This document shows, in pieces, positions 10,101 through 22,300 of a DNA stretch of 64,000 nucleotides. A program made the position numbers and the translations under genes. Where the stretch lies: assembly GCA_020698575.1 (NCBI GenBank), contig CM036256.1:18181908-18245907 (forward strand), read 5' to 3'. Within the stretch, counting starts at the first letter, position 1; each line of letters begins with the position of its first letter. The notes under the pieces are model-generated. The model worked only from the letters and a program-made list of their open reading frames with translations. It had not been told where the DNA came from and did no database searches. Origin of the DNA: Bostrychus sinensis. Lineage: Eukaryota; Chordata; Actinopteri; Gobiiformes; Eleotridae.

Positions 10101-11952
10101 CACACATAATACACATTGTATAAATATATTCATTATTATATAAATATAAATGTAGAATTACTGTCTTTGGGGCATATACAGTACATTACATACTATTTAT
10201 AATAATCATCATTACTATATTATTATTTTAAATACTTAGCACTTTGTTTGTGCCACTCTTGTGTTGACTCTAGAGGAGGGCCCTGATCGTCCTCTTCCAG
10301 AACTGGTTTGGTGCAGCAGCAGAGGAGACGTCCATAGCCAGCACTGTGGCAGCTCATGTGAGAGAAGTGAAGAGAAACGCACCTTCACTAATGGCCTTCC
10401 TAATCAACCTGGCAGATGACAACAGCAACACAGTGTTACACTACAGCGTCTCCCACTGCAACTACAGCATCGTCAGTGTGCTACTGGACACTGGTTTGTT
10501 AACACTGCTCAGATTATACTACAACTGTATTAGACTATATGAGAAATTGAAGTTATGACACAATATTATGAAACACAGGTGTGGCAGATGTTAACCTTCA
10601 GAACAATGCTGGGTACACAGCCATGATGCTGGCCTCACTAACAGCTCCTGATGGCCCGAGCGGCATGGAGGTGGTCCGCAGGCTAATGGAGCTGGGCAAT
10701 ACTAACATTCAGTCCAGCCAGGTAACTCTCAATCAATCAAAAAATGTATACCCATTAAAACTAACCAGCTCATCTAATGCTGGGAACATATAGGTCAATA
10801 ATTGTGCAAATACACACCATAATAATCCACTCATTGTGCCATATTTTAATAAAGAACCTCCACAAGGACTTGTATGTGTTTTGTCCCCTTATTGCAGACA
10901 GGCCAGACAGCTCTGCATTTGGCAGTGAGACACGGCAGAGTAGTGATGGTGCGTCTGTTGCTGAGCTGTGGGGTGAACACTAATATCCAAGACAAAGAGG
11001 GAACTACAGCACTGATGTTTGCCTCAGAGAGGGGCCACACACACATTGCCAGACTGCTGCTCGAGAGGAGCCAGTGTGACCTCAGCCTGGCAGACAAGGT
11101 GACACTGTGGGATGGGTATGGGATATCATGGGCAAGCACAGTAAAATACTAACACCAAACTGGAAATTATTAAATTTAATTTTACACAGAACAATTCTAT
11201 GTCTGTTAAGGCTCTGTCTAAAAATACATAAATATAAATAATACAATAATAAATAATGCTGGTGGCATCCCTTATTAAATTATTGTTAAGTCAATGTAAC
11301 AAGCCTAGCTTTCCTTGTCACATAAAATCCTGTTAGTCTCAGTTGCACAAAACCAAATATTTACTTTTTGAAAGCAAAGAGCTACCTAACCCACAATATT
11401 TAATCTCATGCTGTGTGAGTGTGGGTGGACTGTCTGTTTTTGGAGAATATGGCTTCCCCAGGATTAATGAAAGCAACAAGAGACAAGTGTGTCTGAGATG
11501 AGATGAGCTAATCCTCTAACAGTACCTGATCTGCCAGTTTAGAGTAGTAGCCACGATACATACAAATGTATATTCTCCTTAGAAGCAAGCCTCTTTGTAA
11601 AAGAGTTAGAAAACAAGTCTCACCTTGACACTAATTTAGGTTAATGACACCAATTAAAATCTGATTAGATGCAGTCTAGACTCATTAATCTCAAAGTTTA
11701 AAGGGGAGATTTTGCATGAAGGGTTGCAGTATTTCTTGTCCATATCATTACTTAGACAGAATGGTTCTGTTATCATGGTTATCTGGTTAGATTGTGCTTT
11801 GAGGATCTACCTAGCATTTGCTTATGGCTGTCTTTCTTTTCTCTCTTCATGCTGTGCAGCATGGTCAGACTGCTCTGTCCATTGCCATGCAGGGGTCCCA
11901 TAGTGACACAGCCGCTCTCCTGAAAGCCCACGCTAAAGCCAGGGTTCTGTAG
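7103..11952 (+). CDS. kank4: KN motif and ankyrin repeat domain protein 4-like (spliced gene)
   Basis: Nine coding exons (7103-7121, 7384-8763, 8994-9060, 9587-9850, 9997-10081, 10274-10493, 10579-10721, 10898-11098, 11860-11952) join in phase to 823 residues. KANK proteins bind talin through the N-terminal KN motif and localise at the rim of focal adhesions, linking them to liprins, kinesin and the cortex. Seen here: KN motif at residues 23-53 (YSVETPYGFQLDLDF), coiled coils at about 199-242 and 304-348, a helical segment near 402-460, and ankyrin repeats at about 654-820. KANK4 is preferred over KANK1-3 because of the ankyrin details (ELGNTNIQSSQ, GQTALSIAM, LLKAHAKA) and the neighbouring lrp8. 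The protein is shorter than human KANK4 (about 995 residues). The start is the first of two adjacent ATGs; the second is equally possible. Confidence 0.88.
7384..8763 (+). CDS. kank4: kank4 large exon: KN motif and coiled coils
   Basis: A 1380-base exon between acceptor tatttcag and donor gtaagt. It encodes the talin-binding KN motif (YSVETPYGF...LKYVDDIEKGNTIKR), then a basic Ser/Pro-rich stretch. A coiled coil around LEMEVRVIPELRAQI follows, then a second coil around LQAKVAVLEQKL. The last part is a helical segment (IKQIKHLLDQQWDSL) that also occurs ahead of the linker in human KANK4. A single large exon carrying most of the N-terminal half is typical of KANK genes. Confidence 0.92.
8994..9060 (+). 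CDS. kank4: kank4 coding exon 3 (linker)
   Basis: A short 67-base exon with acceptor ttcaatccag and donor gttagt. It encodes a charged linker (VSECDRKKNRSEQLS...). Its phase fits both neighbours exactly. The supporting evidence is the splice signals and phase rather than domain similarity. Confidence 0.7.
9061..9586 (+). other. kank4: kank4 intron 3
   Basis: A 526-base AT-rich intron. I looked for a skipped exon encoding the conserved KANK linker motif and found none. No repeat is recognised. Confidence 0.6.
9587..9850 (+). CDS. kank4: kank4 coding exon 4 (low-complexity linker)
   Basis: A 264-base exon ending at donor gtaaga. It encodes a polar linker (STTSVNQNILKQK ... SSGSDTSAAG) between the coiled-coil half and the ankyrin half. 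The acceptor is purine-rich next to the AG (taaaaag), which is weak, but the frame and phases agree. The motif LQFVGVNGGYE, conserved in mammalian KANK linkers, is not present. Confidence 0.72.
9997..10081 (+). CDS. kank4: kank4 coding exon 5
   Basis: An 85-base exon with a strong acceptor (ctctctttcag) and donor gtacat. It encodes SETVKAEFIAACQFLKDHM, the helical lead-in to the ankyrin region, comparable to the KANK segment EEFLNACRALSQHL. Confidence 0.8.
10274..10493 (+). CDS. kank4: kank4 coding exon 6 (first ankyrin repeat)
   Basis: A 220-base exon encoding ALIVLFQNWFG, comparable to the QEWFRVS segment of other KANKs. It continues into the first ankyrin repeat (NLADDNSNTVLHYSVSH and IVSVLLDTG). 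The acceptor is gactctag and the donor gtttgt. Confidence 0.9.
10579..10721 (+). CDS. kank4: kank4 coding exon 7 (ankyrin)
   Basis: Acceptor aaacacag, donor gtaact, 143 bases. Encodes VNLQNNAGYTAMMLASL and ELGNTNIQSSQ; the latter matches the KANK4 version of this repeat (REGNVNIQATQ) better than other family members. Confidence 0.9.
10898..11098 (+). CDS. kank4: kank4 coding exon 8 (ankyrin)
   Basis: Exactly 67 codons, phase 0 at both ends. It encodes two ankyrin units (GQTALHLAVRHGRVVMVRLL and GTTALMFASERGHTHIARLL). Acceptor cttattgcag, donor gtgaca. Confidence 0.92.
11099..11859 (+). other. kank4: kank4 last intron
   Basis: A 761-base AT-rich intron ending in a good polypyrimidine tract (tctttcttttctctcttc) and gcag. 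No repeat or additional exon is recognised. Confidence 0.65.
11860..11952 (+). CDS. kank4: kank4 terminal coding exon
   Basis: Encodes the last ankyrin unit (HGQTALSIAMQGSHSDTAAL) and the C-terminus LLKAHAKARVL, then TAG at 11950-11952. The GQTALSIA and LLKAHA segments resemble the human KANK4 C-terminus. Confidence 0.9.
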   Translation, partial: HGQTALSIAMQGSHSDTAALLKAHAKARVL

Positions 11953-12358
11953 AGGTGGAAACTGCTTGAAGAAGCTGCACGTGTTGGAAGAACATTCGAC
12001 TCATGAAAAAATGCTAATGTTGTCTGGAATCTATAAAACTGTGTGTATTACTGTTCTCAAGACATACAATTGTGAAAGTCTGTATCTAGATTGTTGCATT
12101 GCCATTCATTCATTTTACTGATTTAGGACTTGCACAAACACTGTGCAGTAATGCAATGAGAAATATTTATTACACAATCCTTTAATTGTTACATTAGTTG
12201 TTGAGCATTTCTATGGGGTGGCTGATATCAATTGTATATAATAATTGTAATGTGGTACTTAAAAAGGTTTTAAAGTTATCTATATATTGCATTACACTGT
12301 AACTAAGCAAAAATTGTATAGAACAAAATGTATGTTTATTGTCACAATGCATGCATAT

Positions 12359-12364
12359 AATAAA
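12359..12364 (+). terminator. kank4: kank4 polyadenylation signal
   Basis: Canonical AATAAA about 407 bases past the stop codon, followed by a T/G-rich stretch (tgtgccttttgattc and attgtctttgtag). This gives a 3' untranslated region of roughly 430 bases. Confidence 0.75.
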
Positions 12365-13559
12365 GACTTGTGCCTTTTGATTCTACATAAATTGTCTTTG
12401 TAGATTGAGAACATTGATTTGTTATTGGAAGTTTAGTACTTTGAAATATAACCAGCAGATGGCACTACTTATTCATTTCTTATTCCTTCTCCCTCAACCT
12501 CTGCCCACCTCAAACATGATGACTTGCCCTGTACATGCATAATACAGGCCTTAATCAAAGAGATCTAAGCCTGCTGACAGACAATGATAAAAATAGTACC
12601 TTCTGAACTGTAAAGACAATATTGTAAGAGGACGACGTGAGATTTACCTGCCTCCTGAATGTACGGTGGCTGGAAAGGCCCAGTCAAGCATGAAAGCAGA
12701 TGTGTCTGAGTGGCCTTTGTTCCCTCATCCCTCCTGGGAAACAGTACAGACCACAGTTTTAGCTTTTCTGTAAGAGTGGCAGATTATGTTTGTGAGATAA
12801 GATAGAAAGGACTGAGAGGAGAGATGGGAGCAGGCAAGATTTCTGTCAGACAGAGCAAAGCCACCTCATTTCCTTAGGGGACTCAGACGTCTCACTGTCC
12901 AGCTCTTTTATCATCCTCAGGAAATATAAATGATCAGTCTACTTGTACTGCATAATTTACACGTGACTTGTACAATGCAAAATCATTACCATGTATGTGT
13001 ATTTTCTGTAGCTATGTTAAGATATTCCGGTTAACAAACATTCATCTACACAAGCAGTGAAATAAACAGACACCTTCCCTCACGAATTAAGTCTATCTGA
13101 GCCTTGATGGACAAAAAACATTTGCAATATCTTTATAAAAAGTGGACTGGTGACATCTATTAAAAAGCCTGATGCCATATGGTACAAAAGGAACATTACC
13201 CTTGATTTTGTTTAATATTTCCAATGGACTGTTTATCTGCTGATGTATTTACATGAATGAATAGAAAGCAACTTTGTTGCGCGGCATTCAACAAGCACTG
13301 TGTGAGCACAATTTTATGTAAAAACATTAGCACATTTGTTTGGACTTTTGCATTCATTAGGAGTAAATAATATTTGGTAATAAGTCCACATACTGTAATT
13401 AGTTTGACCTTAAAAACAAGAGATTACTGAAATTGGAACAGTTTGCACGAGGAATAAGATTTGGGCTGTTAACTCTAAGTGTTTTGTTTTCTTAGTTTTG
13501 TAATAAATGCTCTCCTACTGTTTCAGGTGTTAGACACTTTAGTTAAAAACAGTCACAGG

Positions 13560-13730
13560 TCACAAACCAATGTACTTTGGGTAGTCTGGATGGACTGGAT
13601 GGAGAAATGGAGAGGGTATCAGGAAGGGTATCCGATGTAAAACCTATGCCAAAGCCACATCGTTATGTAAATTACTGGACACTACTAGGCTGTAAATGAT
13701 TTGCTGTTGAGACACCAGAAGGGAAAAGAC
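13560..13730 (-). repeat. SINE-like repeat, family B, reversed copy
   Basis: The reverse complement follows the same order as the copy at 28860-29040: cttttcccttctggtgtc, agcaaatcat, then ggttttacatcggataccc. Only the distal cttgggaccggcac part is missing. Confidence 0.55.
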
Positions 13731-14471
13731 AAAATTAAAGCAAATTTACCAGAAAAACCTTTTGATTATGAAACAAAGTAATGCACACAGAGAGTTTTTT
13801 CTCACATTTTATATATCAATATATAGAGTTATTCAAAGTAATTAATTACAGAAAAATAAGAAAATGGAACTAGTTTGGTCTTGATGCAACTTGAATATAC
13901 AGTAGTCCCTGCCTCTTTCAAGGTGAATGCATTAAAAAAAATCTAAACCAAAGGCACAAACAAACATTGATGTATTAACACTGAGAAGGTGGAAGTTAAG
14001 TTGGAAATACATGGGCCAACATTATAAAAATAATACACAGCAAGAAACAACACAAACCACTTTGTTGTAAAATCCAGGATGTTTGTACAGTGCAGTCCTT
14101 TATACAAATAAATTAATATGCCTGTCAAGACTTTATCTAAAATCTTATATACAACCTCTTTTACATAACTGTATAATACATTATCAAAAATTTTATGAAA
14201 ACATATTTACAAACTTAATGAGTCCAAAATCATCCTCAAAGCTTTCGAGTGTCACTCTCACTCACAGTCGTTCACTCACATTCACACCTTCATACAGCAT
14301 CCCATGCAATTACACAATACAGAAGGCATTCTCTGAGGGTTGTGCAACAAAGAGCATACAAAACTGTTATACAGATATGGATGTGGGATGGACTCATGCA
14401 TAATAATGACCAACGCTTCTTGACTTTTGAGGTAAAATTAATCAGCTGTGCATGAAAAGTGGAGTTCCTTT

Positions 14472-14863
14472 TAGGGCTGCGCAATATTAGAACAATAAGT
14501 GTTATGCGATAACTATGTTGAAAATCATGATAACAATATGAATGCCGACATTTGGATAGCCTTGATAAGCTTAAGGGTGTATTAACCATAGACAGTAAAA
14601 GTTCAATTTAGTTTGAATATGAAGAGATATAAAGCTCTAACGCAGTGGTTAAACAAAAGTTACTAAAGACTAAACCAGGTCTAAACCAGGTACAAAGCAA
14701 GATTAATCTTGGACTAAAACAGGACTAAACCAAGTAAATTTAGGACTGAATTGGGACAAGGTAAGACCAAGATTAATCCATTAAAGCATTTAGTTATGAT
14801 ATGGACATTTTTTTGCCAATGTTGCTGTAACAGTGCATTTGCATTTTATATTGTGCAGCCCTT
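14472..14863. mobile_element. hAT-like MITE with terminal inverted repeats
   Basis: The left end tagggctgcgcaatatt and the right end tatattgtgcagccctta are near-perfect inverted repeats about 390 bases apart. No transposase frame lies between them. Ends of this type (agggctgc...caatat) are widespread in fish. A related, interrupted copy is at 24323-24687. No target-site duplication is visible. The interior holds a degenerate run of gactaaaccagg-like units at about 14669-14745. Confidence 0.6.
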
Positions 14864-15372
14864 ATTCATTCATTAAAAGTGACTGGCATCAGAATTTGAC
14901 TATAGTTTACATCACACAAGTGGTATTGTGGTCTTTCTCATCAACTGCTGGTCCCTCCAGTGAATATAGCCCATAACTGTCTGTTCTGAGCCACCTCTAA
15001 GGGAGGGAACCAGGTCAGACCAGCCCCCTGTTATGAAGTGCGGGACAATGAATAGTTGCGCTGTCAGTTGGTGAGAAATTATGCATGCTGTGTGTGTTTT
15101 CAGAGGCCAAGTACACATTGTCTCTGTCCTCTGGAGAGCAGTGTGCGCCTGTCACCTCCGCACCCCTGTGTATTCCTGTGAGTACTCATCCACATTTGTC
15201 ACAGTGAAAAGCAGTTAATCAATGAAAAATAACTAACACTTGAGGATTTTCATAACCACATAACACTACAAATATTGCTTATCTCAAACCAGTTTATCTA
15301 AACAGCTCACAATGATCAAAACAACTTCCTAGCTCATATCCATTTGCACCAGTTCATTTAATCACTTGAGGT

Positions 15373-15391
15373 AAAAAAAAAAAAAAAAAAA
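15373..15391. repeat. Poly(A) tract
   Basis: Nineteen consecutive A residues on the plus strand, downstream of the lrp8 stop codon. Confidence 0.95.
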
Positions 15392-16003
15392 TCTTAAAGT
15401 TAACAGGATGTAATTTCACTCTGCCGTGGTCACTGAAAAGCTTTGCAATAAGATGAATGTCTTTCAGTAAATTCAGACTGGAGGAAACCTTTTCTTATGA
15501 TAACAATAAAGACTGTAATGGGAATTATGATTTTAACAGATTGTCCAATCAACGCAAACACTGTCCACAGTTTAGGAGTGTATCCTAAACATAGGCCAAG
15601 AGCACAGTGGCCCACCAGGAGTAAAACCAAACCCCTCCAACAACAATGAAAAAGACACTTTGATGAACTCACTCACAAAACACAGACACAGTACACACAT
15701 CACATCACCACACAACCAAATCAGTTACAGCTCAGAGCAACATTGGCAAAACTTTTAATGCTTAAAAAATGTAATGTTGAACTTCCCCTCTGGCATAAGT
15801 GGCTTGAATTTGAATATTAACAGATGAACAGATCTTCTCTATCACAGAAAAGCAATAAAAAATGTCGTTTTTGTGGAAATTTGCATCTGACATGGCTCTA
15901 AATGGCTGCATGTGTTGAAACCCTTGGTGTTCATCTTGTTACTGTCGATTTCAGCATGTGCGTGTGCCTGAGCGGCCATCTTCCTTAGAGCGGCCCTCAA
16001 CGC

Positions 16004-16344
16004 TCACTTAGCAGTGGTCAGCATGGGCTGCTCAGTATACCAGTGAGTTCCTGGGTCAGGCATGCTGCCGCCCAGTGGTAGGGCAATGAACTGAGGGCAC
16101 GTCCCACCTCCTGCTCCCACCACGCCCATGCCAACGCCCTGGGGGTAAGGATGATGGTGTGCGTGATGTGTCATGGCATCAGTCCGACCAATGTGGATCT
16201 CATCTTCCTCCCCTTCTCCAGTGGTCTTACGATAGACAGGGTTATCAAAATTCATGCTCTTGGTGGAGTTGCGCCGATAGTTCCTCCAAACCAGGTAGAC
16301 TCCAGCGCAGACCAGGCCAAATACCACTGTGGCAACGATAGGAA
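16004..16344 (-). CDS. lrp8: lrp8 terminal exon: end of membrane helix and cytoplasmic tail
   Basis: Acceptor cacatgcag precedes 16344; the stop TGA is at 16006-16004. Encodes the second half of the membrane segment (VATVVFGLVCAGVYLVW), a basic stop-transfer sequence, and the NPxY motif that binds PTB domains such as Dab1 (SMNFDNPVYRKTT). An acidic stretch and HIGRT follow. After that the protein reads His-rich (THHAHHHPYPQ), Gly-rich and Pro-containing sequence to ...MLTTAK. That last part does not resemble the mammalian LRP8 C-terminus. Confidence 0.9.
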
Positions 16345-19300
16345 CTGCATGTGTTTAAGACACAGCGGCAGGGACATGAAGGGGCAGCGTTAACCAGGCA
16401 GAACAGTCCATGAGATGACACACATCGAGGAGCACAGGCATGCAGAGGATAGAGGGGCGGGGCACAGAGGGGCAGGCACAAAGGGGAGGGGTACAGAGTA
16501 GTGTGTGTGTGTGTGTGTGTGTGGGTCCCAAATGTGTTCAGTATGGGCTGATCAGGCTGGCCAAGTTGTGGACAAAATAAGGCTTAAACTATCCACTGGG
16601 AGAGAAATTAAACTGTTATATTACATAACTATCACTTCTCAACCGAAATTCTTAATTTATTAAAAACCTGATTATATCTAATCAACTTTTATTAAATTTC
16701 AGTCTTAACTACTTCTTTAGCTATTTAATATTACATGTTAACATTGGACACTGTGTATTGCCTGATATACCATAGACCTAACTGGGACAGACATAATTAA
16801 TGAGTAAAATCATAACATTTGAGATGCCTTATGCACTGCATGATTATTTGATAATATGTTTGATCTTTTTAACTGAGGTTAGTATATAACCAGCTTTATT
16901 CAACAAAGATGCATTAGCCAAAATATGTTTCTGAAGTAACATTAAGGGATGAAAAATGCTCAAATCTAGAGCCCCTGCAGAACCCAACACAACAGCACAG
17001 TGTGGGGTGAATAATGTAGTGATGTCAGAAACAGAGAAGAGCTGTGGGCCAGGCTTCTCTTATGTGCTGCACAGGGTCAGTGTGCTACAAACACGGTGGC
17101 CATTGGCAGCAGCAGACAGCAGCTTTATGCAGCGCTGCAGGCCTTGTGTGTGGACACATGCATACAGACAGGAGCGGTGGCTGACTTACCAATGGGGATG
17201 ACTACTCCCAGAACCGCCACTGTCAGGTTCTCGCCCAAGAGAAAATGCTCACTTCCAGCTGGAGAGAGAGACAGAAACAGAATAGGCATTAGCATGGAAG
17301 ACCAGTAAAGCTAACAGAATGAAAGTGTGTGAGAAACACAATATGAGATAAGGAAGAGCTGTTATAAAAAAAACTGCAGATAAAATGAATAAATGGGAGT
17401 GGTTGATAATGCAAGGGAAGCATGTTTGAAAAAATGGTGGAATATAAAAATGGAATCTCACTGATGAGCTGGTTGGTATTTGGTGCATTACTGCAGGCTG
17501 TGACCTTGGCAGTGCCATGACATTCTCCACCTCATTCATACGGCTCATTACACTCCAATGTCACCCATAGCTCATGTTTAAAAGTATGTACACGTGCCCT
17601 TACTTACACATACATTCCCTTCTGTAATGGGACATCTAAAGATTTGGTCTAATGCCATTATTAACAAAAAGAAAAACAACTACAATATGTGAGTGGGCTG
17701 TGTAAGTGTTACTTTATCAAGAGACTATGAAGTGTCCCTGGTGAACAGCTAATGGTCCACTGGGCTCTTCACAAATCGCACAGACCACCCCAAGATCACT
17801 TAATGCTTAATACTTAATAAATGCTGCTAATAAATAGTGCTGTGTCTTTCAGTACAATAAAATTGGTGGTGAGCAATTTGCTTTGTTCAATGTAAGAAGA
17901 AAGCCTGTGCGACCAAAATTAAATCTGTGTGACCTTAAAATATATTATTATTATTATTATTATTATTATTAAATATATTGGTAATATTTAGTAGCACCCT
18001 GTGCGACAGCAACATATTGTCATTGTGCGACCTTATACATAGTTTATAGACACATGATATTTATGTTGATAGATAAGACCTTGAGCTTTCCTACAGTCTT
18101 TGTTTCATGTCGATAGGTCCAGTAATCATGGACATATTCACTGTAAAAATTAAAAACCTTTAGGATACTAAATATAGTCAAATTACATAGGGTACATTAA
18201 TGCTCTATCAGCGGAAGAGGTGTGATATTTATGCGTGACAATATCTCTGATGTTTTGCTCAAAAACAGCCAGAAAAGATATATTTACTCCCCATAACTTA
18301 GTTTGAATGAAGAGAAGGATGAGGGGAGTGTTTCCTCTGCTCAGAGCAGAGAGAGGGGAAGGAAGGGGCCATGGCAGCTGCACAGGAAAGAGACAGCACC
18401 GGGATCACACAGAAACAGGAGAGATTTAGGAACCTTTTAGTCAAATAAATATTCTAAAAAAAATAAAGCAAAATGTGCCAGCAGGTCTGAAGGTGGATTT
18501 CTTGTCTAATGAATCTGTGAGTGCATAACGTGAATCATATGATGCACAGACATGTGATCTTCACCTGAGAGCTCCCTCTGCCCCACAGTGAACAGTAGGA
18601 ATTTATCACCTGGAGGTTTACAACAGTTACTGAGCAGCCTTTCTATAATGTGTCTTATGTCTTTAAACTCCATGACTCTGACCCACAACTTTCACCTGCA
18701 GTTCCCATGTTGTCCACAAGGACCGCCCCCTCTGTTTGCTGGATAATGAGGGAACTGTTCACTTTGTAAATGATAGACTTGCTCTTACATTGCAGCAGTG
18801 GATTGTGGTGTGGTAAATTACATCCCAAAAAATATTTAAAAAATTGGAGTTATCTTTACCGGCTAAAATTATCTGAAGTCCATCCAAGTTATCCAAGTTA
18901 GGAGCACAGGTGCCACATGTAAAAGTTAATTTCAGCCCTGTGTGTAAAGTAAAAGTCAAAGATGTAGGTATTATAGTTATAATCAATGAATAAAACAGTT
19001 AAATATACACTATATATTTATGAGTGTCTTTTTATACATTTTGTTCGGTGCCACAAATTTTTTGGTGGTGCTCCTAACCTTCCAAAGTTAGGACCATCGG
19101 CGGTACCATGGAAAAAAGTAAATTTGAGCCCTGATAGTAGTATTCGACCATTTGTTTTATTAGTTTACCAAATTGGATTTAGGCCTATCAAGATGCACTT
19201 ACTTCAATCATACATAGTGTGTACTTTGTCTCAAAGATTGTTTTTTGAGACACATTTTTTGTTGGTTTGTTGGTTCCTGTAATAAGGTGAGGCAATATAA

Positions 19301-22300
19301 ATTGAATGTTAGCCATTCGTATGAACAATTTATCAGTCAAAAAACACATTTTCCATTGTAAATACTTAGTGAAAGTAGATACTGGTTTTTCTACTCCATA
19401 AAATCCAAGGCCCCAAAATAATTATGTTAATTTAAGGTGAACTTACAATGCTGAGACACGCTGCTGTCTCCTGCTGTTGTGGTGGACATGACCATGGCAG
19501 TGGCAGTGAAGTGGGAGCCCAGGGCCTTTGACTCCTCTGATGGCACTGGCTTAAGTGTGGGAAGGGGTGTGAGGGACTCCAGGGCAGTAGAGGGCGCTGT
19601 GGTGAGGTGGGAGGCAGTGTCAGCTTGTGAGGCTCCACCAGATGGAGGTGGAAAGTCTCCACTTCCAGCTGTGCTTCCTGGCGTTGGTGGTGTAGGAGGT
19701 GGTGGGGTCACCTCTTTTCTGGGTGCTCCTGACCAGAAACACAGGCAAAAAGAAAGTCGTAAAGAGTTTTAAAATGTTTAGCATTGCCCTAAACATAACA
19801 TACCCCTGAAAGCTGTGTGACACTATGCAAAACATTTTCATATGTTTGGTTGAATACTATCAATATAGCGTGAATCGTTGGAAGGAACATTCTGTCCTAC
19901 TTTCAGAGGTCACTAGAATATATCATACGATGATATGAGTGCAGTCTGCTGTGAGGTTTCTTTATATGGAGATGTAGTAAAAGACTGCATGAGAACATGT
20001 ATGAAATACTAGGACATAATAGTATACGTGTTTTGGTCTGGAATCCTCCTATAAAAGCTTAGGCACACCTTATTTTGGGGCCTACGCTGTTCTGCTTTGC
20101 CTTGTATCTTACTCACTGATCCTACTCTGTTATGTTAGTGAATATATTCAATAAACTTCACCATGGCACTTCACCTGTCTTACTCAAAGTCATTAATATT
20201 GACGAGAGAGAATTCTAACAAATAGTAGTATTGAGAACTAAAGGATCATTTAAATGTTTGTGGATATCCTTGGAGCCATTTGCACAGAAGCAATGAGGTA
20301 TCGGTCCATCCTTGACTAAAGTGACTAAGTAGTCTCAATTACATGTTGTAAGTGCTCACCTGGCACACAGCCCCTCATGTCAGGGCCCAGGTCCTGCCCA
20401 TCAGGGCAGGCGCAAGTGTATTTGGGAGAGTGTTCAGTGATCTGAGGAGCCTTCAGACACAAGTACTCACAGCCACCATTGGCCACACTGCCAAGATTAC
20501 AGCTGTCTGGGCCTGGAGATAGTAAAAATGTGGAGAATTAGGCAAACAATAAAACCATACATAATTAAAAAAATAAATAGGAGAGACGTGTTTTTGTACA
20601 TACGGTTCTCAGCATTCAAATAAATGCATCCTATTACTTATTTAAATTTACAGATTCAGAGAAACTATTTTTCAGCTCAACTTTAACACCAACTACCATA
20701 CATCCTTTACAACACTTTTATGTCACGTTACATTTAAAAGATAGTGATGAAATACACTGAAAGAAACTGAAGACGTTACACTTTGAACAAGCTTGTCGTT
20801 TGAACATCAATAACAAGAAGTGAAAAGATACAAAAAGAAAAGACGTGAAAAACAGAAAAATGGTTTGATTGGCCAGACACTTTATGCTTTCATACTGATC
20901 CCACTTTGATCCCTTAACCACTTTCATAAGCTTTGTCATCATTTATTCATAAGCTTGGCTTCACTTGGATCCATAGAGGAAACTTGTTCATAGAGATGTG
21001 ACTTTTGCACATCTTGGAAGAAGTAATTCAGTGCCACATGTGTACAAGGAATGTCAGTATCCACACACCTGGTGGTTGTCGGAGCTGGTGGAAGACCACA
21101 ATGTCGTGAGGATCATTGAGGTTTTCGGCCAGTGTGTGGATGTCCTGGCCAGTCAGTCTGTTGGCCATAAAAACTGCTGCTCTGTCTCTATCTGTCCAGT
21201 ATATACGATCCTGAAAGACATGACAGAGAGAGGAAGAAAAATAAGAAATTGTTGTAATCTTTTACATTATTTGCTGACAGACAAAATCTAATTCTATGTT
21301 GTTATGAATTTTAGTCATTTGCATACACTGATCAGGCATAACATTGTGACCCCTTGCCTGATATTGGTGGTCATAATGTTACACCTTTCTGTCAGAACCA
21401 GCATTAACTTTGCAATTTGAGCTACAGTAGCCCGTCTGTTGGATCAACCACAAGTGCCGGCCTTCACACATCACATTGATTCACCGCTGTTCCTTTCAAT
21501 AGATACTGACCACTGCAGACTGGGAACACCCACAGGAGCTGCCGTTTTGGCGATGCTCTGACCTAGTTGTCTAGCATCCCAATTTGGCTCTTGTCAAACT
21601 CGCTCAAAATTGTCAAAATTGTCCTACTTCAACAACTATGAGGACCAAAATATTTACTTGCTACAGGTGCTGCGATGAAGAGAAAATCTGTTATTCGCTT
21701 ATCTATCCTATCCATCCTATCAGTGGTCACAATGTTATGCCTAATGGGTATGTCTCTGTGTATGTGTATGGATACAATAACTAGTGTTTTTAACCAGTTA
21801 TTATAGTAACAGCAGGATTTCATATTCACACACTAGGACGGAGCCATGATGGACTTTTGTAGCACACTAAATTATTATTCACTCATACATTTATTCATGA
21901 ATACAATAACATTTGGAAGCTGACATTTTTGCTGCTTCTTTGAAAAACAACGAAGAATTGTTGACTAAGTGGTGAGACAACAGGCCCCAAAACATTGTTT
22001 ATTTGTGTCAAGTCTACAGAATGAGACAGAGATGACGGTGTCTGGCAGAATATGCCAAGCTCTACTCAATAAGATTAGGCTGGTGCATGTAGAACAGGGA
22101 GGCTAACATGCTCAACAAGAAGGTCACCTTGTATGCAGTCACAGTGGGCTGGGAAACACAGATCGATAACTGTATGTATTACGTAGAAGAGTTTATCGTG
22201 ATTCATCTGATTAAAACCAGTCCTGACTCAAACTGTGCCAAGAAAAAATACAGTATATATGTGGGAGAGTTACTTCGTAAACAACAACATTCAAGAAACA

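Larger units (their letters stand above)
12365..16003. other. Region between convergent kank4 and lrp8
   Basis: No coding exon is recognised. Part of it must be the lrp8 3' untranslated region. No plus-strand tttatt (AATAAA on the minus strand) stands out close to the lrp8 stop; ATTAAA variants occur at about 15757 and 15357, so the lrp8 3' end is undecided. Contents include a reversed family B SINE (13560-13730), a MITE (14472-14863) and an A tract (15373-15391). Confidence 0.55.

Noticed and set aside
14912..15118. A 68-residue minus-strand frame downstream of the lrp8 stop as a possible alternative C-terminal exon
   Set aside because: No similarity to the mammalian LRP8 tail insert or terminal exon, and no convincing acceptor and donor pair; more likely 3' untranslated or intergenic sequence.
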